The notes: generated by a model not told the origin, from the sequence alone. 64,000 nt of DNA from Nocardia harenae NBRC 108248 (GCF_001612885.1 NZ_BDBH01000001.1:124001-188000), one strand, 5' to 3'. Shown: positions 1 through 9,771, numbered from the stretch's first letter. Numbers and translations are program-made.

Positions 1-2
1 CC

Positions 3-704
3 GTCAAGGTGGCGCGGTTCAACCCGGAGAACGACCTCGGCGCGCACTGGGAGTCGTTCCAGGTGCCGGTGCTCTCCACCGACCGGTTCCTGAACGTGCT
101 GATCTACATCAAGTCCTACCTGGACGGCACGCTCACCTTCCGCCGCTCCTGCGCGCACGGGGTCTGCGGCTCCGACGCCATGCGGATCAACGGGGTGAAC
201 CGGCTGGCCTGCAAGGTCCTGATGAAGGACATGCTGCCCAAGGACGGCAAGAGCATCACCGTCTCCGTCGAGCCGATCCGCGGCCTGCCCGTGGAGAAGG
301 ACCTCGTGGTGGACATGGAGCCGTTCTTCGACGCCTTCCGCGCGGTCAAGCCGTACCTGATGACCTCGGGCAACGAGCCGACCCGCGAGCGGATCCAGAG
401 CCAGGCCGACCGGGCCAGGTTCGACGACACCACCAAGTGCATCCTCTGCGCCTGCTGCACCACCTCGTGCCCGGTGTACTGGCACGACGGCAGCTACTTC
501 GGCCCGGCCGCGATCGTGAACGCGCACCGCTTCATCTTCGACAGCCGGGACGAGGGCGCGCGCGAGCGGCTCGACATCCTGAACGACGTGGAGGGCGTGT
601 GGCGCTGCCGCACCACCTTCAACTGCACCGACGCGTGCCCCCGCGGCATCGAGGTGACCAAGGCGATTCAGGAGGTCAAGCGGGCGCTACTCTTCGCCCG
701 CTGA
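3..704 (+). CDS. sdhB: Succinate dehydrogenase / fumarate reductase iron-sulfur subunit (5' end cut by window)
   Basis: This is the electron-transfer subunit of respiratory complex II. It passes electrons from the flavoprotein to the membrane anchor through three Fe-S centres. The sequence shows the plant-type [2Fe-2S] motif SCAHGVCG with a later Cys (RLACKV), then the [4Fe-4S]/[3Fe-4S] motifs CILCACCTTSCP and CRTTFNCTDACPRG, all in family order. About 234 residues are visible and the family is about 250-260. The frame is open to the left edge, so the GTG at 9 is an internal valine and the true start lies outside the window. It is presumably the last gene of an sdhCDAB operon, because a strong hairpin follows directly. 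The identification is secure. Confidence 0.97.
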   Translation, partial: VKVARFNPENDLGAHWESFQVPVLSTDRFLNVLIYIKSYLDGTLTFRRSCAHGVCGSDAMRINGVNRLACKVLMKDMLPKDGKSITVSVEPIRGLPVEKDLVVDMEPFFDAFRAVKPYLMTSGNEPTRERIQSQADRARFDDTTKCILCACCTTSCPVYWHDGSYFGPAAIVNAHRFIFDSRDEGARERLDILNDVEGVWRCRTTFNCTDACPRGIEVTKAIQEVKRALLFAR

Positions 705-712
705 GCTCCGCT

Positions 713-753
713 GCGACGGCCGCCCGCGCTTCCTGTGCGCGGGCGGCCGTCGC
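713..753 (+). terminator. Strong hairpin terminator after sdhB
   Basis: A perfect 17-bp inverted repeat (arms 713-729 and 737-753, 7-nt loop) starts 8 nt after the sdhB stop and ends just before the stop of the convergent radC-like gene. It can act as a bidirectional terminator. There is no long U tract, which is common in high-GC actinobacteria. Confidence 0.8.
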
Positions 754-757
754 CGTC

Positions 758-1435
758 TCACCAGCCGTCCGGCAGCGGATCGGCGCGGGACCAGCGGTCG
801 CCGCCGAGCACCACGTGGCCGAGGAAGCGGAGCCCGACGGTGCCCGCGGCGGCGCCGAGCACGGTGCTGGCGCGCCGGTCGTCGTAGCTGGGGGACGGAT
901 CGCCGGACGGGTGGTTGTGCACGACGGCGAAGGCGCGGCCGTCGTGCCTGAGCACGGTGTTCAGGATCTCCCTGACCGGGACCGCGACCTCGTCCAGCGC
1001 GCCCTGCGCGACGAAGACCCGGTGCCGGAGCCGGTGCCTGGCATCGCAGACGAGGACCAGCAGCCACTCCACCCGCGCGCCGGTGAACAGCGGGCCCGCC
1101 ACCGCCGCGACATCGGCGGCGCCGGCGAGTACCCGGCCGGGGGCGGCGCCACGGGCCCGCGCGGCGAGGTGGAAGGCGGCGACCACCGTCGACGCCTTGG
1201 CGACGCCCATCCCGGTGCGCCTGGCCAGCTCCTCCGGCCTGGCGGCCGCCAGCCCGGCGGGCCCGCCGTACTCGGCGAGCAGGGCGTGTGCGAGATCGAC
1301 GACGCCGATGGCGCGGTTACCCTCGCGCAACAACAAGGCCAGCAGCTCACCGTCGGTGAGCGCGTGCGCCCCGAGCGCGAGCAGCCGCTCCCTCGGACGC
1401 TGATCGCCGGGCAGACCGGCCAACGGTACCGACAT
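758..1435 (-). CDS. RadC-like JAB/MPN domain protein (UPF0758 family)
   Basis: About 225 residues. The N-terminal half carries a helix-hairpin-helix-like segment (ELARRTGMGVAKAS). The C-terminal half carries the JAMM metal-site signature HNHPSGDPSPS with a following Asp, typical of the RadC family. The family binds zinc, but its cellular role remains uncertain and the name RadC is historical. The ATG at 1435 (MSVPLAGLPGD) is preferred over the upstream in-frame ATG at 1453, because homologues start near this motif. It is convergent with sdhB and divergent from the phenylalanine hydroxylase gene. Family assignment is confident and function is not. Confidence 0.88.
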   Translation of the reverse strand: MSVPLAGLPGDQRPRERLLALGAHALTDGELLALLLREGNRAIGVVDLAHALLAEYGGPAGLAAARPEELARRTGMGVAKASTVVAAFHLAARARGAAPGRVLAGAADVAAVAGPLFTGARVEWLLVLVCDARHRLRHRVFVAQGALDEVAVPVREILNTVLRHDGRAFAVVHNHPSGDPSPSYDDRRASTVLGAAAGTVGLRFLGHVVLGGDRWSRADPLPDGW

Positions 1436-1630
1436 CGAACCCCCTCCATGCACGGTGCAGGGTTGCCATGGTGCCAGGGGGTACCGACAGACCGGTCATC
1501 TCGCGTCGGAAACGTCGCCCGCGCGAGGGCTTCGGCCCGCATCACGCAGCTCGGCCCGCCCAGCTGAGCAGTGTGTACAGCTGCGGCGGGGCGGATTGCC
1601 GCGCCGGGCCCGCGGTGCTTGCATCGGAGC

Positions 1631-2527
1631 ATGTTCACCGAAGCGCAGCTCTACTCGCCGGTGAGCCGCGGCGGCGACGGCGCGGTCCGAGTCCGGCTGA
1701 GCGCGGACCACCCGGGCGCGCACGACCCGGAGTACCGGGCCCGCCGCGATGCCATCGCGGCGCTCGCCCTCGCGCACGCGCCGGGCGAGCCGGCGCCGCG
1801 GGTGGCCTACACCGAGCGCGAGCACGCCGTCTGGCGCACCGTCGCCGCCGAGCTAGCGCGCAAGCACCGCCACTACGCGTGTGCCGAGATCCGGCACGCG
1901 GCACGGGAATTCGGGCTCCCCGCGGACCACGTGCCGCAGCTCGGCCAGGTCTCCGCCGCGCTGGCGCCGCTGAGCGGCTTCCGCTACGCGCCCGCGGCCG
2001 GGCTGGTGCCGCTGCGGCAGTTCTTCGGCTCGTTCGCCGACCGGGTCTTCCACGCGACCCAGTACCTGCGGCACCACAGCGCGCCGCTCTACACCCCGGA
2101 GCCGGACGCGGTGCACGAGATCATCGGGCACGGCACCCAGCTGGCCAGTCCGCGGCTGGCCGCGCTGTACGTCGCGGTGGGCGCGGCGGCGCGGCGGCTG
2201 CACACCGACGCCGCGCTGAAGTTCCTGGCCGATGTCTTCTGGTTCTCGCTGGAGTTCGGGGTGCTCACCGAGCGCGGCGAGCTTCGCTGCTACGGCGCCG
2301 GGCTGCTCTCCTCCTACGGCGAGATCGAGGAGTTCCGCGCGGCCCGGCTGCGCCCGCTCGACGTGGCCGCCATGGGCACCGCCGTCTACGACATCACGCA
2401 CTACCAGCCGGTGCTCTACTGCGCCCGCTCGTTCTCCGAGGTCGAGCAGGTGCTCGGGGCCTTCTTCGACACGATGGACGACGAGACCCCCGCCCGCTGC
2501 GCCAGGGACGGGCGGCTACCCGTCTGA
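1631..2527 (+). CDS. phhA: Phenylalanine 4-monooxygenase (pterin-dependent aromatic amino acid hydroxylase)
   Basis: This enzyme hydroxylates phenylalanine to tyrosine using tetrahydrobiopterin and Fe(II). At 298 residues it matches the single-domain bacterial form, without the eukaryotic ACT regulatory domain. The iron site is visible: H162 and H167 in VHEIIGHG, and Glu about residue 208 in FWFSLEFG. The context YRHHSAPLYTPEPD is family-typical. The ATG at 1631 gives the conventional N terminus, and the 20-codon upstream extension is not family-like. No pterin-recycling gene lies adjacent. Its 3' end overlaps the convergent tetR gene by 12 bp. Expression is probably independent, because the upstream gene is divergent. 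Confidence 0.93.
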   Translation: MFTEAQLYSPVSRGGDGAVRVRLSADHPGAHDPEYRARRDAIAALALAHAPGEPAPRVAYTEREHAVWRTVAAELARKHRHYACAEIRHAAREFGLPADHVPQLGQVSAALAPLSGFRYAPAAGLVPLRQFFGSFADRVFHATQYLRHHSAPLYTPEPDAVHEIIGHGTQLASPRLAALYVAVGAAARRLHTDAALKFLADVFWFSLEFGVLTERGELRCYGAGLLSSYGEIEEFRAARLRPLDVAAMGTAVYDITHYQPVLYCARSFSEVEQVLGAFFDTMDDETPARCARDGRLPV

Positions 2528-3112
2528 CCGGCCGAGCGGCAGGCCGTCCTCCAGCTGCGCCATGGCGCGATCCAGCGCGGTCCAATCCAGCGGCCTGCCG
2601 AGCGCGGTGACCAGCATGGCGCCGGTGAAGGCGCCCGCCGTGACCCGGATCTCCTCGTCGTCCGGGTCACGGCCGAGCCGCTCGGCGAAGAGCTCGGTGA
2701 GCATGCCGATCCCGCGCTCGAGTTCCAGCGGGATGGCGGAGCGCAGCTCCGGGGTGCGATACAGCAGGTCCTGGCGCTCCCGCTCGAAGGCGAGCTCCTC
2801 CGGCGGCAGCGTGCTCAGCACCGCCCGCATGGCCGCCCGGAAGGCCGCGAACAGGCTCAGCCCCGGCGGCTGCGTCCGGTACTCGGCGATGAGCGGGGCA
2901 TCCAGGTCGTCGGCCAGGATGAGCTGCTCCTTGGCCGGGAAGTAGCGGAAGAAGGTACTCGGCGAGACCTCGGCGGCCGCCGCGATCTGCTCGACGGTGG
3001 TCTCCGCGTAGCCCTGCTCCCGGAAGAGCCGGAAGGCCTGCTCGCGAATGGTGCGGCGGGTGCGTTCCTTCTTGCGCTCGCGCAGTCCGCGCACCGCGAC
3101 GTTATCGGCCAT
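2516..3112 (-). CDS. TetR/AcrR family transcriptional regulator of the adjacent exporter
   Basis: This 198-aa protein has an N-terminal TetR DNA-binding domain (RRTIREQAFRLFREQGYAETTVEQIAAAAEVSPSTFFRYFPAKEQLI, about residues 18-63) and a variable ligand-binding C-terminal domain. It lies immediately downstream of the DHA2 transporter gene on the same strand, and its start overlaps the transporter's end by 11 bp, so the two are co-transcribed and probably translationally coupled. By family precedent it represses the pair. The repeat/palindrome at 4611-4650 in front of the transporter is the likely operator. The inducing ligand cannot be read from the sequence. Confidence 0.93.
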   Translation of the reverse strand: MADNVAVRGLRERKKERTRRTIREQAFRLFREQGYAETTVEQIAAAAEVSPSTFFRYFPAKEQLILADDLDAPLIAEYRTQPPGLSLFAAFRAAMRAVLSTLPPEELAFERERQDLLYRTPELRSAIPLELERGIGMLTELFAERLGRDPDDEEIRVTAGAFTGAMLVTALGRPLDWTALDRAMAQLEDGLPLGRSDG

Positions 3113-4601
3113 GCCCCGATTCTGACGGATCGGCGACCGGCGCCGCGGCGCGCCCGGGCAGCACCCGCAGCGCCACCGGCAGCGCGGCCAGGCAGAGCAG
3201 CGCGCAGAGCGCGAGCATCACGCCCATTCCGGCGACGAAGGCCTCCCTGACCCGCTCCAGCAGCGCGGCGTCGCCGAGCTGCCGCGCCACCGCGACCCCG
3301 GCGTTCACGCTGTCGTCGATCGGCGGGCGGTTCGCCGCGCCCAGCTGTGCCCGGTACACCGCCGCCAGCACCGCACCGAGGAAGGCCACCGCGATCGTCC
3401 CCGCGGCCTGCCGCAGCGCCTGCAACAGCGCGGACCCGGCGCCCGCGCGATCGCCGGTGAGGTCGTCCAGCGCCGCCGCCATGACCGCGGGTAGCGCGAT
3501 GCCCATGCCGACGCCGGTCAGCGCCACCCACGCCGCCACGAAGCCGAAGCCGCTGCCCACCGAGGTGAACGCGCCGAGCCCGAGGCCGAGGCCGAGCAGC
3601 CCGAGCCCGAGCCCCACCGTGCGCGCGGTGCCGAGCCGCACCCGCAGCACATCGCCCACCCGCGACCCGACCAGCAACCCCGCGATCATCGGCAGCAGCC
3701 GCACCCCGCTGCCGAGCGCGTCCACCTCCAGCACCGCCCGGTAGTACTGCGGCAGCGTGAAGAACAGCCCGAAGGTGATCACCACCGCGAACACCGTGCC
3801 CCAGCGGAAACCCGCGCGCCGGAACAACTCCAGATCGGCGAGCGGGTACGCCGCCCTGCGCTGGTGCCGGACCAGCGCCACCAGCAGCCCGGCACCGGCG
3901 GCGAAGCCGAGCCAGCCGAGCGGGTCGCCGAGGCCGTCCTCGCCGAGCCGGATCAGCCCGTAGGTGAGCGCGAGCATCCCGGCCACGGCGAGCCCGGCGC
4001 CTGGCAGGTCGATCGGGCGCTGCCCCGGGTCGCGCGACTCCGGCACCAGCGCCACCACCGCCACGACGCCGACCAGCACCACCGGCACATTGATCAGGAA
4101 CACCGAACCCCACCAGAAGGTGTTCAGCAGCCAGCCGCCGAGGATCGGCCCGAGCGGCAACCCGATCGCGGTGGCGGTGACCCAGATGTTCATGGCCCGC
4201 GCACGCTCGGCCGGGTCGGCGAAGAGCACGGTCACCGTGGCCATGGTCATCGGGATCATGGCGGCCGCGGCGACCCCGAGCACGGTGCGAGCGGCGATGA
4301 GCTGGCCGGGCGAGGCCGCGTAGGCGCAGGCCACCGAGGCGAGCCCGAAGACGAGCAGCGCGCCGAGCAGCAAGCGGCGCCTGCCGTACCGGTCGCCGAA
4401 CGCGCCCGCGGGCAGCATGACCGCGGCGAGCGCGAGCGTGTAGGCGGTGGAGAACCACTGCAGCGCAGCACTTCCCGCACCGAGGTCGAGCGCGAGGTTG
4501 GGCAGCGCGACCGTCAGCACGGTCATGTCCAGGCCGATGACGGTCATGGCGAGCGCCATGGCGCCGAGCGCGGACCAGCGGTGGGTGGCGGAGCGGGACA
4601 T
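3102..4601 (-). CDS. MFS transporter, DHA2 (14-TM drug:H+ antiporter) family
   Basis: 499 residues with about 14 hydrophobic helices. The N terminus has the ALPNLALDLGAGSAALQWFSTAY motif region. The loop 2-3 motif appears as GAFGDRYGRRRLLLGA, and motif C as GLPLGPILGGWLL. This arrangement is typical of EmrB/QacA-type proton-driven exporters of lipophilic compounds at the cytoplasmic membrane. It overlaps the downstream tetR by 11 bp. The start (ATG at 4601) is followed upstream by a short leader with a TetR-type operator. The substrate is unknown. Confidence 0.93.
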   Translation of the reverse strand: MSRSATHRWSALGAMALAMTVIGLDMTVLTVALPNLALDLGAGSAALQWFSTAYTLALAAVMLPAGAFGDRYGRRRLLLGALLVFGLASVACAYAASPGQLIAARTVLGVAAAAMIPMTMATVTVLFADPAERARAMNIWVTATAIGLPLGPILGGWLLNTFWWGSVFLINVPVVLVGVVAVVALVPESRDPGQRPIDLPGAGLAVAGMLALTYGLIRLGEDGLGDPLGWLGFAAGAGLLVALVRHQRRAAYPLADLELFRRAGFRWGTVFAVVITFGLFFTLPQYYRAVLEVDALGSGVRLLPMIAGLLVGSRVGDVLRVRLGTARTVGLGLGLLGLGLGLGAFTSVGSGFGFVAAWVALTGVGMGIALPAVMAAALDDLTGDRAGAGSALLQALRQAAGTIAVAFLGAVLAAVYRAQLGAANRPPIDDSVNAGVAVARQLGDAALLERVREAFVAGMGVMLALCALLCLAALPVALRVLPGRAAAPVADPSESGHGR

Positions 4602-4610
4602 AGCGTCTCC

Positions 4611-4650
4611 AAAGTGACAGTTACTATTTTTTGACAGTCTCTACCACTTT
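4611..4650. promoter_or_regulatory. Probable TetR operator between exporter and carboxypeptidase genes
   Basis: The A/T-rich 4611-4650 segment has matching ends (AAAGTG at 4611 and CACTTT ending at 4650) that form an imperfect inverted repeat. It contains two identical TGACAGT heptamers at 4615-4621 and 4632-4638, spaced 17 bp. It is the only AT-rich stretch nearby and lies directly upstream of the exporter-tetR operon and 34 bp before the divergent dacB start. A role for the TetR at 2516-3112 is inferred. Confidence 0.6.
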
Positions 4651-4686
4651 CTGTGCGCTGTCCAGACCCCGATACCCTTTGCGGTG

Positions 4687-5970
4687 ATGAACACTCGCGA
4701 CCCGTGGCGCGCGGTCGCCGCGGTGCTGGCCACCGCCGCCGTGCTCGCCGGCGCCGTGGCCGCGCCGGCCCTCGCCCAGCCCGCTCCACCGCCCACCACC
4801 ACCCCGTTCAGCACGCCGGATACCCGCGATTGCGCGCAGCGGACCAAGCCGCCCGCCCCGATCGACGCCTCCGAGGTGCCCGAGCCGGGCGAGCGCACCC
4901 CCGACCCGCTGCCGGTGCCCTCGCCCGCCATCGGCGGCAAACGGATGGCGGAATGTGGTGTTGTACTGCCCGATTCGGCCGGACCCGTGCCCGCCGACAT
5001 CTCCGCCACCGCCTGGGTCGTGGCCGACCTGGACACCGGCGAGGTGCTCGCCGCCAAGGACCCGCACGGCCGCTACCGCCCCGCCAGCACCATCAAGGTG
5101 CTGCTCGCCACCGTCGCACTGCGCACGCTGAAGCTGGACACCGTGGTCACCGGCACCGCCGCCGACGCCGATGTGGAGGGCACCAGGGTCGGCATCGGCC
5201 CCGGCGGCCGCTACACCAACCGCCAGCTGCTGCAGGCCCTGGTGATGGCGTCCGGCAACGACGCCGCGCACGCGCTCTCCGCCCAGCTCGGCGGCGACCC
5301 GGTGACCGTCGCCAAGATGAACGACCTGGCCCGCTCGCTGCGCGCGCTCGATACCAGGGCCGCGACGCCCTCCGGGCTGGACGGGCCCGGCATGAGCACC
5401 TCCGCCTACGACATGGCGGTGCTCTTCCGCGAGGCCATGACGGAGCCGCGGTTCGCCGAGTTCATCCGCACCGAGCAGATCGACTTCCCCGGCTTCCCGC
5501 CGGATCCGAGGATTCCCGGCGACACCGACCACCCCGGCTTCGTGATCGGCAACGACAACCACCTGCTCTACAACTACGAGGGCGCGCTCGGCGGCAAGAC
5601 CGGGTTCACCGACGACGCCAGGCAGACCTTCGTCGCCGGAGCCGAGCGCGGTGGCCGCAGGCTGGTGGTGACGCTGCTCAAGGCGGATGTGCTGCCGCTG
5701 CGGCCGTGGGAGCAGGCGGCGCGGTTGCTGGACTACGGGTTCGCCGTGCAGCGGGGCGGTGGGGTCGGCATGCTGCCCGATGCGGCGGCCGCCGGGTCGA
5801 GTGGCGGGCCGACACTGGCCGCGCCACCCGCCGCCGACCCCGGTGATCGCGACCTGCCCGGCGGCAGCGACGCCCGCGACCGGGCCCGGCTCTTCTTCGT
5901 CGCCGCGGGCGTCTTCGTGGTGCTGGCCCTGCTCGTGGCCGCCCGCGGCGTCAACCGCCGCAGGCGCTGA
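4687..5970 (+). CDS. dacB: D-alanyl-D-alanine carboxypeptidase, PBP5-type (peptidase S11)
   Basis: This is a penicillin-binding protein that trims the terminal D-Ala from peptidoglycan stem peptides outside the membrane. It has an N-terminal signal peptide (residues 1-30, cleavage after AAPALA). The three active-site motifs are all intact: SxxK as STIK, SxN as SGN and KTG as GGKTGFT. A C-terminal TM helix (LFFVAAGVFVVLALLVAA) is followed by a basic stop-transfer tail, so the protein is anchored by its C terminus. Length (427 aa) and the C-terminal anchor match mycobacterial DacB1. Start choice: ATG 4687 directly follows an in-frame GTG at 4684. There is no clear Shine-Dalgarno, so a leaderless message is possible. 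Confidence 0.92.
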   Translation: MNTRDPWRAVAAVLATAAVLAGAVAAPALAQPAPPPTTTPFSTPDTRDCAQRTKPPAPIDASEVPEPGERTPDPLPVPSPAIGGKRMAECGVVLPDSAGPVPADISATAWVVADLDTGEVLAAKDPHGRYRPASTIKVLLATVALRTLKLDTVVTGTAADADVEGTRVGIGPGGRYTNRQLLQALVMASGNDAAHALSAQLGGDPVTVAKMNDLARSLRALDTRAATPSGLDGPGMSTSAYDMAVLFREAMTEPRFAEFIRTEQIDFPGFPPDPRIPGDTDHPGFVIGNDNHLLYNYEGALGGKTGFTDDARQTFVAGAERGGRRLVVTLLKADVLPLRPWEQAARLLDYGFAVQRGGGVGMLPDAAAAGSSGGPTLAAPPAADPGDRDLPGGSDARDRARLFFVAAGVFVVLALLVAARGVNRRRR

Positions 5971-5972
5971 GT

Positions 5973-6992
5973 TCACCGCCTGCGGAGCAACCAAACCCCC
6001 AGCGCGGCAAGCGCTCCCGCACCGAACCAGGCGGCGCCCGCCGCGGCGGTGGTCCCGGCGGGCCCCACCCGCGGCTCGATGATCGCGGGCGCGGGGGCGG
6101 GGACCACCCCCTCCCGCTCGTTCTCCCGCGCGGTCGCAGCCCACGCCGTCGCGAAGAGCACGATCCGGTAGGTGACGTAGCTGAACACCATGAGGCCGAT
6201 GATCGACCCGAAGGTCGCGCCGGCCGGGCTGCTCAGCACCGTCTGCAGGTAGAGCGAGGCCACCAGCTTGAACACCTCGAAGACCAGCGCCGCGATGAGC
6301 GCCGCCTTGGCCGCGCTCTTCAGCGTGACCGGCTCGCGCGGCAGCCGCGCGATGATCCAGCAGAACACCGCCCACGAGGCGAGCGCGCCGAGCACGATGC
6401 CGATCAGCGCGAGCAGGAACCGCGCGCCGGGCAACTCGGAGAGCTTGAAGAAGCGCAGCAGCCACTCCCCCAGCCCGCTGGAGGCCAGCCCGGAGAGCCC
6501 GAGCGAGACCGCCATGGCCAGCCCGAGCCCGACCAGCGCGACGAAGTCGGAGAGCTTGGAGGTGAACCAGTTCCCCTCCTCGGTCTTCTGGTCCCACTGC
6601 TCGGTGAGCGCCGCGCGCAGGTTCGCCATCCAGCCGAGCCCGGTGTAGACGCCGGTGAGCAGGCCGAGCACGCCGACCGTGTTCCTGGAGCGGATGGCCT
6701 GGTCGATCAGGTCGTTGAGCTGGTCGCCCATCGAGCCGGGGATGTTCTCGATGACCTTCTGCTGCAGCTCGCCGAGCAACTCCGGATTGCCGGCGAGCAC
6801 GAACCCGGCGGCCGCGAAGGCCACCATGAGCAGCGGGAAGAGCGAGAGCACGGTGAAGTAGGTGATGCCCGCGGCGTAGTAGTCACCGCGCTGCCGCTGG
6901 TAGCGGCCACCCGCCCGGACCAGGTGGTCCAGCCACGGCCGCGCCTGGATGCGCCGCTCGATCCCGGCCTTGGTGTCGTCGATCACCTGCAT
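5973..6992 (-). CDS. YihY/virulence factor BrkB family membrane protein
   Basis: 339 residues with about six hydrophobic helices and the family motif GDYYAAGITYFTVLSLFPLLM near the N terminus, plus YTGLGWMANLRAALTEQW. The family was once mis-annotated as RNase BN. Its biochemical role is still unclear, though the M. tuberculosis homologue next to trpS is known as YhjD. The gene lies 34 bp after trpS on the same strand, the arrangement also seen in mycobacteria, which suggests one transcript. Its stop is 2 bp from the stop of convergent dacB. The tail ends in a short hydrophobic segment and RRR. Confidence 0.92.
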   Translation of the reverse strand: MQVIDDTKAGIERRIQARPWLDHLVRAGGRYQRQRGDYYAAGITYFTVLSLFPLLMVAFAAAGFVLAGNPELLGELQQKVIENIPGSMGDQLNDLIDQAIRSRNTVGVLGLLTGVYTGLGWMANLRAALTEQWDQKTEEGNWFTSKLSDFVALVGLGLAMAVSLGLSGLASSGLGEWLLRFFKLSELPGARFLLALIGIVLGALASWAVFCWIIARLPREPVTLKSAAKAALIAALVFEVFKLVASLYLQTVLSSPAGATFGSIIGLMVFSYVTYRIVLFATAWAATARENEREGVVPAPAPAIIEPRVGPAGTTAAAGAAWFGAGALAALGVWLLRRR

Positions 6993-7025
6993 GGTCTCGC
7001 CCCTCGGCTCGGCCCCCGCGCTTAC

Positions 7026-8126
<1,101 letters not shown>

Positions 8127-8211
8127 TCAGCCGCTGCTCCCGCTTCGAGACCAGCTTGTACGGCGGGGCAAGCGCGCGGAGCCGGAATACCGTCGTGTCA
8201 AAATCGAGAAC

Positions 8212-8850
8212 GTGACGGCGCAGCGAACGTACGGTGGCGTCTCCGCCGACGAGCGGCGGGCGCAGCGGCGATCCGCCCTGCTCACGGCGGCGCTGGAGAT
8301 CATCGGCACGCACGGACTGGGCAAGCTCACCGTCTCCGGGCTGTGCACCGCGGCCGGGCTGAACGAGCGGTACTACTACGAGAGCTTCGACAGCAGGGAC
8401 GCCGTGCTCACCGCGCTCATCGACAGCATCGCCGAGGAGCTCGCCGCCACCATCCTGACCGCGCTGCGCACCGCCCCCGACGAGCCGGGAGCCAAGGCGC
8501 ACGCCGCCATCGCCGCGGGCATCCACCTGCTCACCGACGACCCGCGCAAGGCCGAGGTCGCGCTGATCGCCGGCCTGGCCACCCCGGAGCTGCGCGCCCG
8601 CACCAATGCCACCGTGCGCGCCTTCGCCCGCCTGGTGGCGGCCCAGGGCGGCGACTTCTACGGCGTCACCGACCCCAGCTCGGCCCCGCTCATCGACTTC
8701 CGCGCCACCTACCTGGTCGGCGGGCTCGTCCAGACGCTGACGGTCTGGTTACAGGGCGACCTGACGATGTCCAAGGAGCAGCTCATCGAGCACACCACCG
8801 AGGTGTTCGTGCTGCTCGGCGAGGATCTGGCGCGCCGCTTCAGAGCGTGA
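8212..8850 (+). CDS. TetR family transcriptional regulator (target unknown)
   Basis: About 212 residues from the GTG at 8212 (MTAQRTYGGVSADERRAQR). The open frame continues upstream to 7966 but overlaps trpS antisense and looks non-coding. The N-terminal HTH is clear: RRSALLTAALEIIGTHGLGKLTVSGLCTAAGLNERYYYESFDSRDAVL. The C-terminal part is helical with no recognised ligand motif. It is divergent from trpS and convergent with the barstar gene, overlapping its end by 11 bp, so its target cannot be inferred from neighbours beyond autoregulation. Confidence 0.88.
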   Translation: MTAQRTYGGVSADERRAQRRSALLTAALEIIGTHGLGKLTVSGLCTAAGLNERYYYESFDSRDAVLTALIDSIAEELAATILTALRTAPDEPGAKAHAAIAAGIHLLTDDPRKAEVALIAGLATPELRARTNATVRAFARLVAAQGGDFYGVTDPSSAPLIDFRATYLVGGLVQTLTVWLQGDLTMSKEQLIEHTTEVFVLLGEDLARRFRA

Positions 8851-9292
8851 GCGGCACCGCGCGCAGCGGGGCGGGCTCGCCCTGCAGCACCACCCGGAAG
8901 AGCACGTTCTTCCGCGCCCAGTACTCGGCGCCGTCCCGCATGGCCGCGCCGAACCACGCGCGTTCGGCGGGCTGTTCGGCCAGCAGTTCGGTGGAATTCC
9001 TGACCACAGCCAGGTAGCCCTCGGCCGCGCCGAGGCTTTCGTCCAGATCGCGCAGGCACTCGTCGAAGGCGTCCTTGTTGGCGCCGAAGTAGTACGGGAA
9101 CTGGAAGGCGGCGGCGAACTCGTCGTACACGCCGCTGATGGTTCGCATCCGGCCACCGCGCAGCTCACGCACCACGAACCCGGCCGGGGCGCGGTGCCTG
9201 ACCTCGCTGAACTCGGCCGGGTCCACCGCCAGCGAGCCGAGCGGCTGGTGCTCCTGCGTCAGGAAACGGGCCAGGGTTATCGGCCTGGTCAT
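8840..9292 (-). CDS. Barstar-family ribonuclease inhibitor
   Basis: 150 residues from the ATG at 9292. The barstar core is recognisable as YDEFAAAFQFPYYFGANKDAFDECLRDLD, the helix-loop region that inserts into the active site of barnase-type RNases. The family's function is to neutralise guanyl-specific RNases in the cytoplasm. Its start codon overlaps the stop of the upstream RNase gene (ATGA), so translation is coupled and inhibitor is made with enzyme. Upstream in-frame codons to 9412 lie within the RNase gene and are not part of it. The pairing with the cognate RNase strengthens the call. Confidence 0.9.
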   Translation of the reverse strand: MTRPITLARFLTQEHQPLGSLAVDPAEFSEVRHRAPAGFVVRELRGGRMRTISGVYDEFAAAFQFPYYFGANKDAFDECLRDLDESLGAAEGYLAVVRNSTELLAEQPAERAWFGAAMRDGAEYWARKNVLFRVVLQGEPAPLRAVPLTL

Positions 9293-9771
9293 CAGCGCAT
9301 CCTCGTGAAGGTGGCGTAGTGGTCGCCGGTGTACCAGGCGGTGCCGTCGCTGCCGGTGACGATGCGTTCCGCGTCGCGGTTGCGGTTGCGCTGCTTGGGG
9401 TTGACGTCCCACTCCCGGTAGGTGACGGGTTTGCCGTCGGTGCCGGTGCGCGGGAGGGTGCCCTCTCTGTTCTGCCAGCGGTCGCCGCCCTTGGTGCCGG
9501 GGGCGTTGGCCGAGTCGGGCCAGCGGCCGGCGTCTATTTCGGTGAGGGTGTCGTAGGCGCGGGGTGGGACGTCCGGTGCCTGGGCTTTCCGGTCGGTCGG
9601 CGGGGTCGACGGGGTTGCGGGTTTCGCCGGTTGGGTGGTCGCGGACGGGGTGGCGGTGCTCGGGTCGTCGGTGCCGCGGGCGAAGAGTCCCACGAGGACG
9701 ACGACGATCAGCCCGCCGAGCGCGATCAGTACCTTGGTGAGGGCGCCTCTGCCCTGCTGCGCCTCGCTCAT
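9292..9771 (-). CDS. Membrane-anchored or secreted guanyl-specific ribonuclease (RNase Sa/N1 family)
   Basis: 159 residues. The N terminus has one uncleaved-looking TM/signal segment (VLIALGGLIVVVLVGLFA, residues 14-31). A Thr/Pro-rich linker follows, then a C-terminal microbial RNase domain (about 65-159). The catalytic pattern of RNase Sa is visible: Glu in TYREWDV, Arg in AERIVTG, and the terminal His in GDHYATFTR. It cleaves RNA 3' of guanosine. The domain lies outside the membrane by topology, pointing to an extracellular or cell-surface role, with the barstar gene coupled directly downstream as self-protection. Whether it targets competitors or scavenges RNA cannot be decided here. Confidence 0.92.
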   Translation of the reverse strand: MSEAQQGRGALTKVLIALGGLIVVVLVGLFARGTDDPSTATPSATTQPAKPATPSTPPTDRKAQAPDVPPRAYDTLTEIDAGRWPDSANAPGTKGGDRWQNREGTLPRTGTDGKPVTYREWDVNPKQRNRNRDAERIVTGSDGTAWYTGDHYATFTRMR

